A stretch of 64,000 nucleotides of DNA from Nocardioides okcheonensis (lineage in GTDB: Bacteria > Actinomycetota > Actinomycetes > Propionibacteriales > Nocardioidaceae), in assembly GCF_020991065.1 (NCBI RefSeq), contig NZ_CP087710.1:1178001-1242000 (forward strand). The letters run 5' to 3'. A program made the translations under genes and the position numbers. Of this stretch, positions 63,998 to 64,000 are shown in pieces. The first letter of the stretch is position 1; each line of letters opens with the position of its first letter. Under the pieces are notes generated by a model. That model searched no databases. It had not been told where the DNA came from and saw nothing but the letters and a program-made list of their open reading frames with translations.

Positions 63998-64000
63998 TCG

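Overview
The window is very GC-rich chromosomal DNA from an actinobacterium, most likely a Nocardioides-type member of the Propionibacteriales. The evidence is gene order and protein character, not a database match. The conserved order truB-rbfA-infB-ylxR-nusA-rimP, the order lepB-rnhB-DUF2469-yraN-comM-dprA-xerC, and the block rpsB-tsf-pyrH-frr-cdsA...rlmN...dxr-rip1-ispG-GNAT are all actinobacterial hallmarks. Many genes start on ATG or GTG only 6-8 nt after a TANNNT box, which indicates leaderless transcription.

Layout. 1-6449 (minus strand) is a translation and RNA-processing operon: ribF (partial), truB, rbfA, infB, ylxR, nusA, rimP. 6566-11190 holds a lipoprotein plus a ferritin-like DUF4439 protein, a HAD-family protein, an unknown protein and proS. 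11309-18360 is an accessory block: a TPR-CHAT protease-like protein, a cytoplasmic subtilase, an ECF-type sigma factor and a small partner protein, flanked on both sides by related secreted proteins. 18391-23624 is an island of nine small unrelated genes on both strands. Every gene there is separated from the next by a copy of one roughly 45-bp repeat, always in the same orientation. The genes include lipoproteins, membrane proteins and a probable Imm35-type immunity protein.

23926-28504 is the isoprenoid and membrane-proteolysis block (GNAT, ispG, rip1-like M50 protease, dxr). 28531-31930 is a TPR / AAA+ ATPase / TPR trio. 31941-41829 carries mixed metabolic genes: truncated acyl-CoA synthetase, M1 aminopeptidase, rhodanese remnant, RIO kinase, LOG protein, glycosyltransferase, DinB, rlmN, histidine phosphatase and SDR. 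41829-46148 is the rpsB-tsf-pyrH-frr-cdsA block. 46538-56692 has an M23 peptidase, xerC, dprA, comM, yraN, rnhB, lepB, rplS, a trmD-GNAT fusion, rimM, a KH protein and rpsP. 56889-63757 holds GNAT, amidohydrolase, GH3, ROK regulator, NYN protein and an M29 aminopeptidase. The window ends in a 67-bp direct repeat.

The two most interesting regions are the repeat-bounded cassette island (18391-23624) and the CHAT/subtilase/sigma-factor cluster (12257-17256). Four genes (infB, the lipoprotein at 6566, the secreted protein at 17387, rnhB) carry apparent frameshifts in GC-rich or repeated tracts. In essential genes such as infB these are more likely sequence errors than true mutations, but they should be checked. 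I saw no tRNA, rRNA, CRISPR array, transposase or phage genes.
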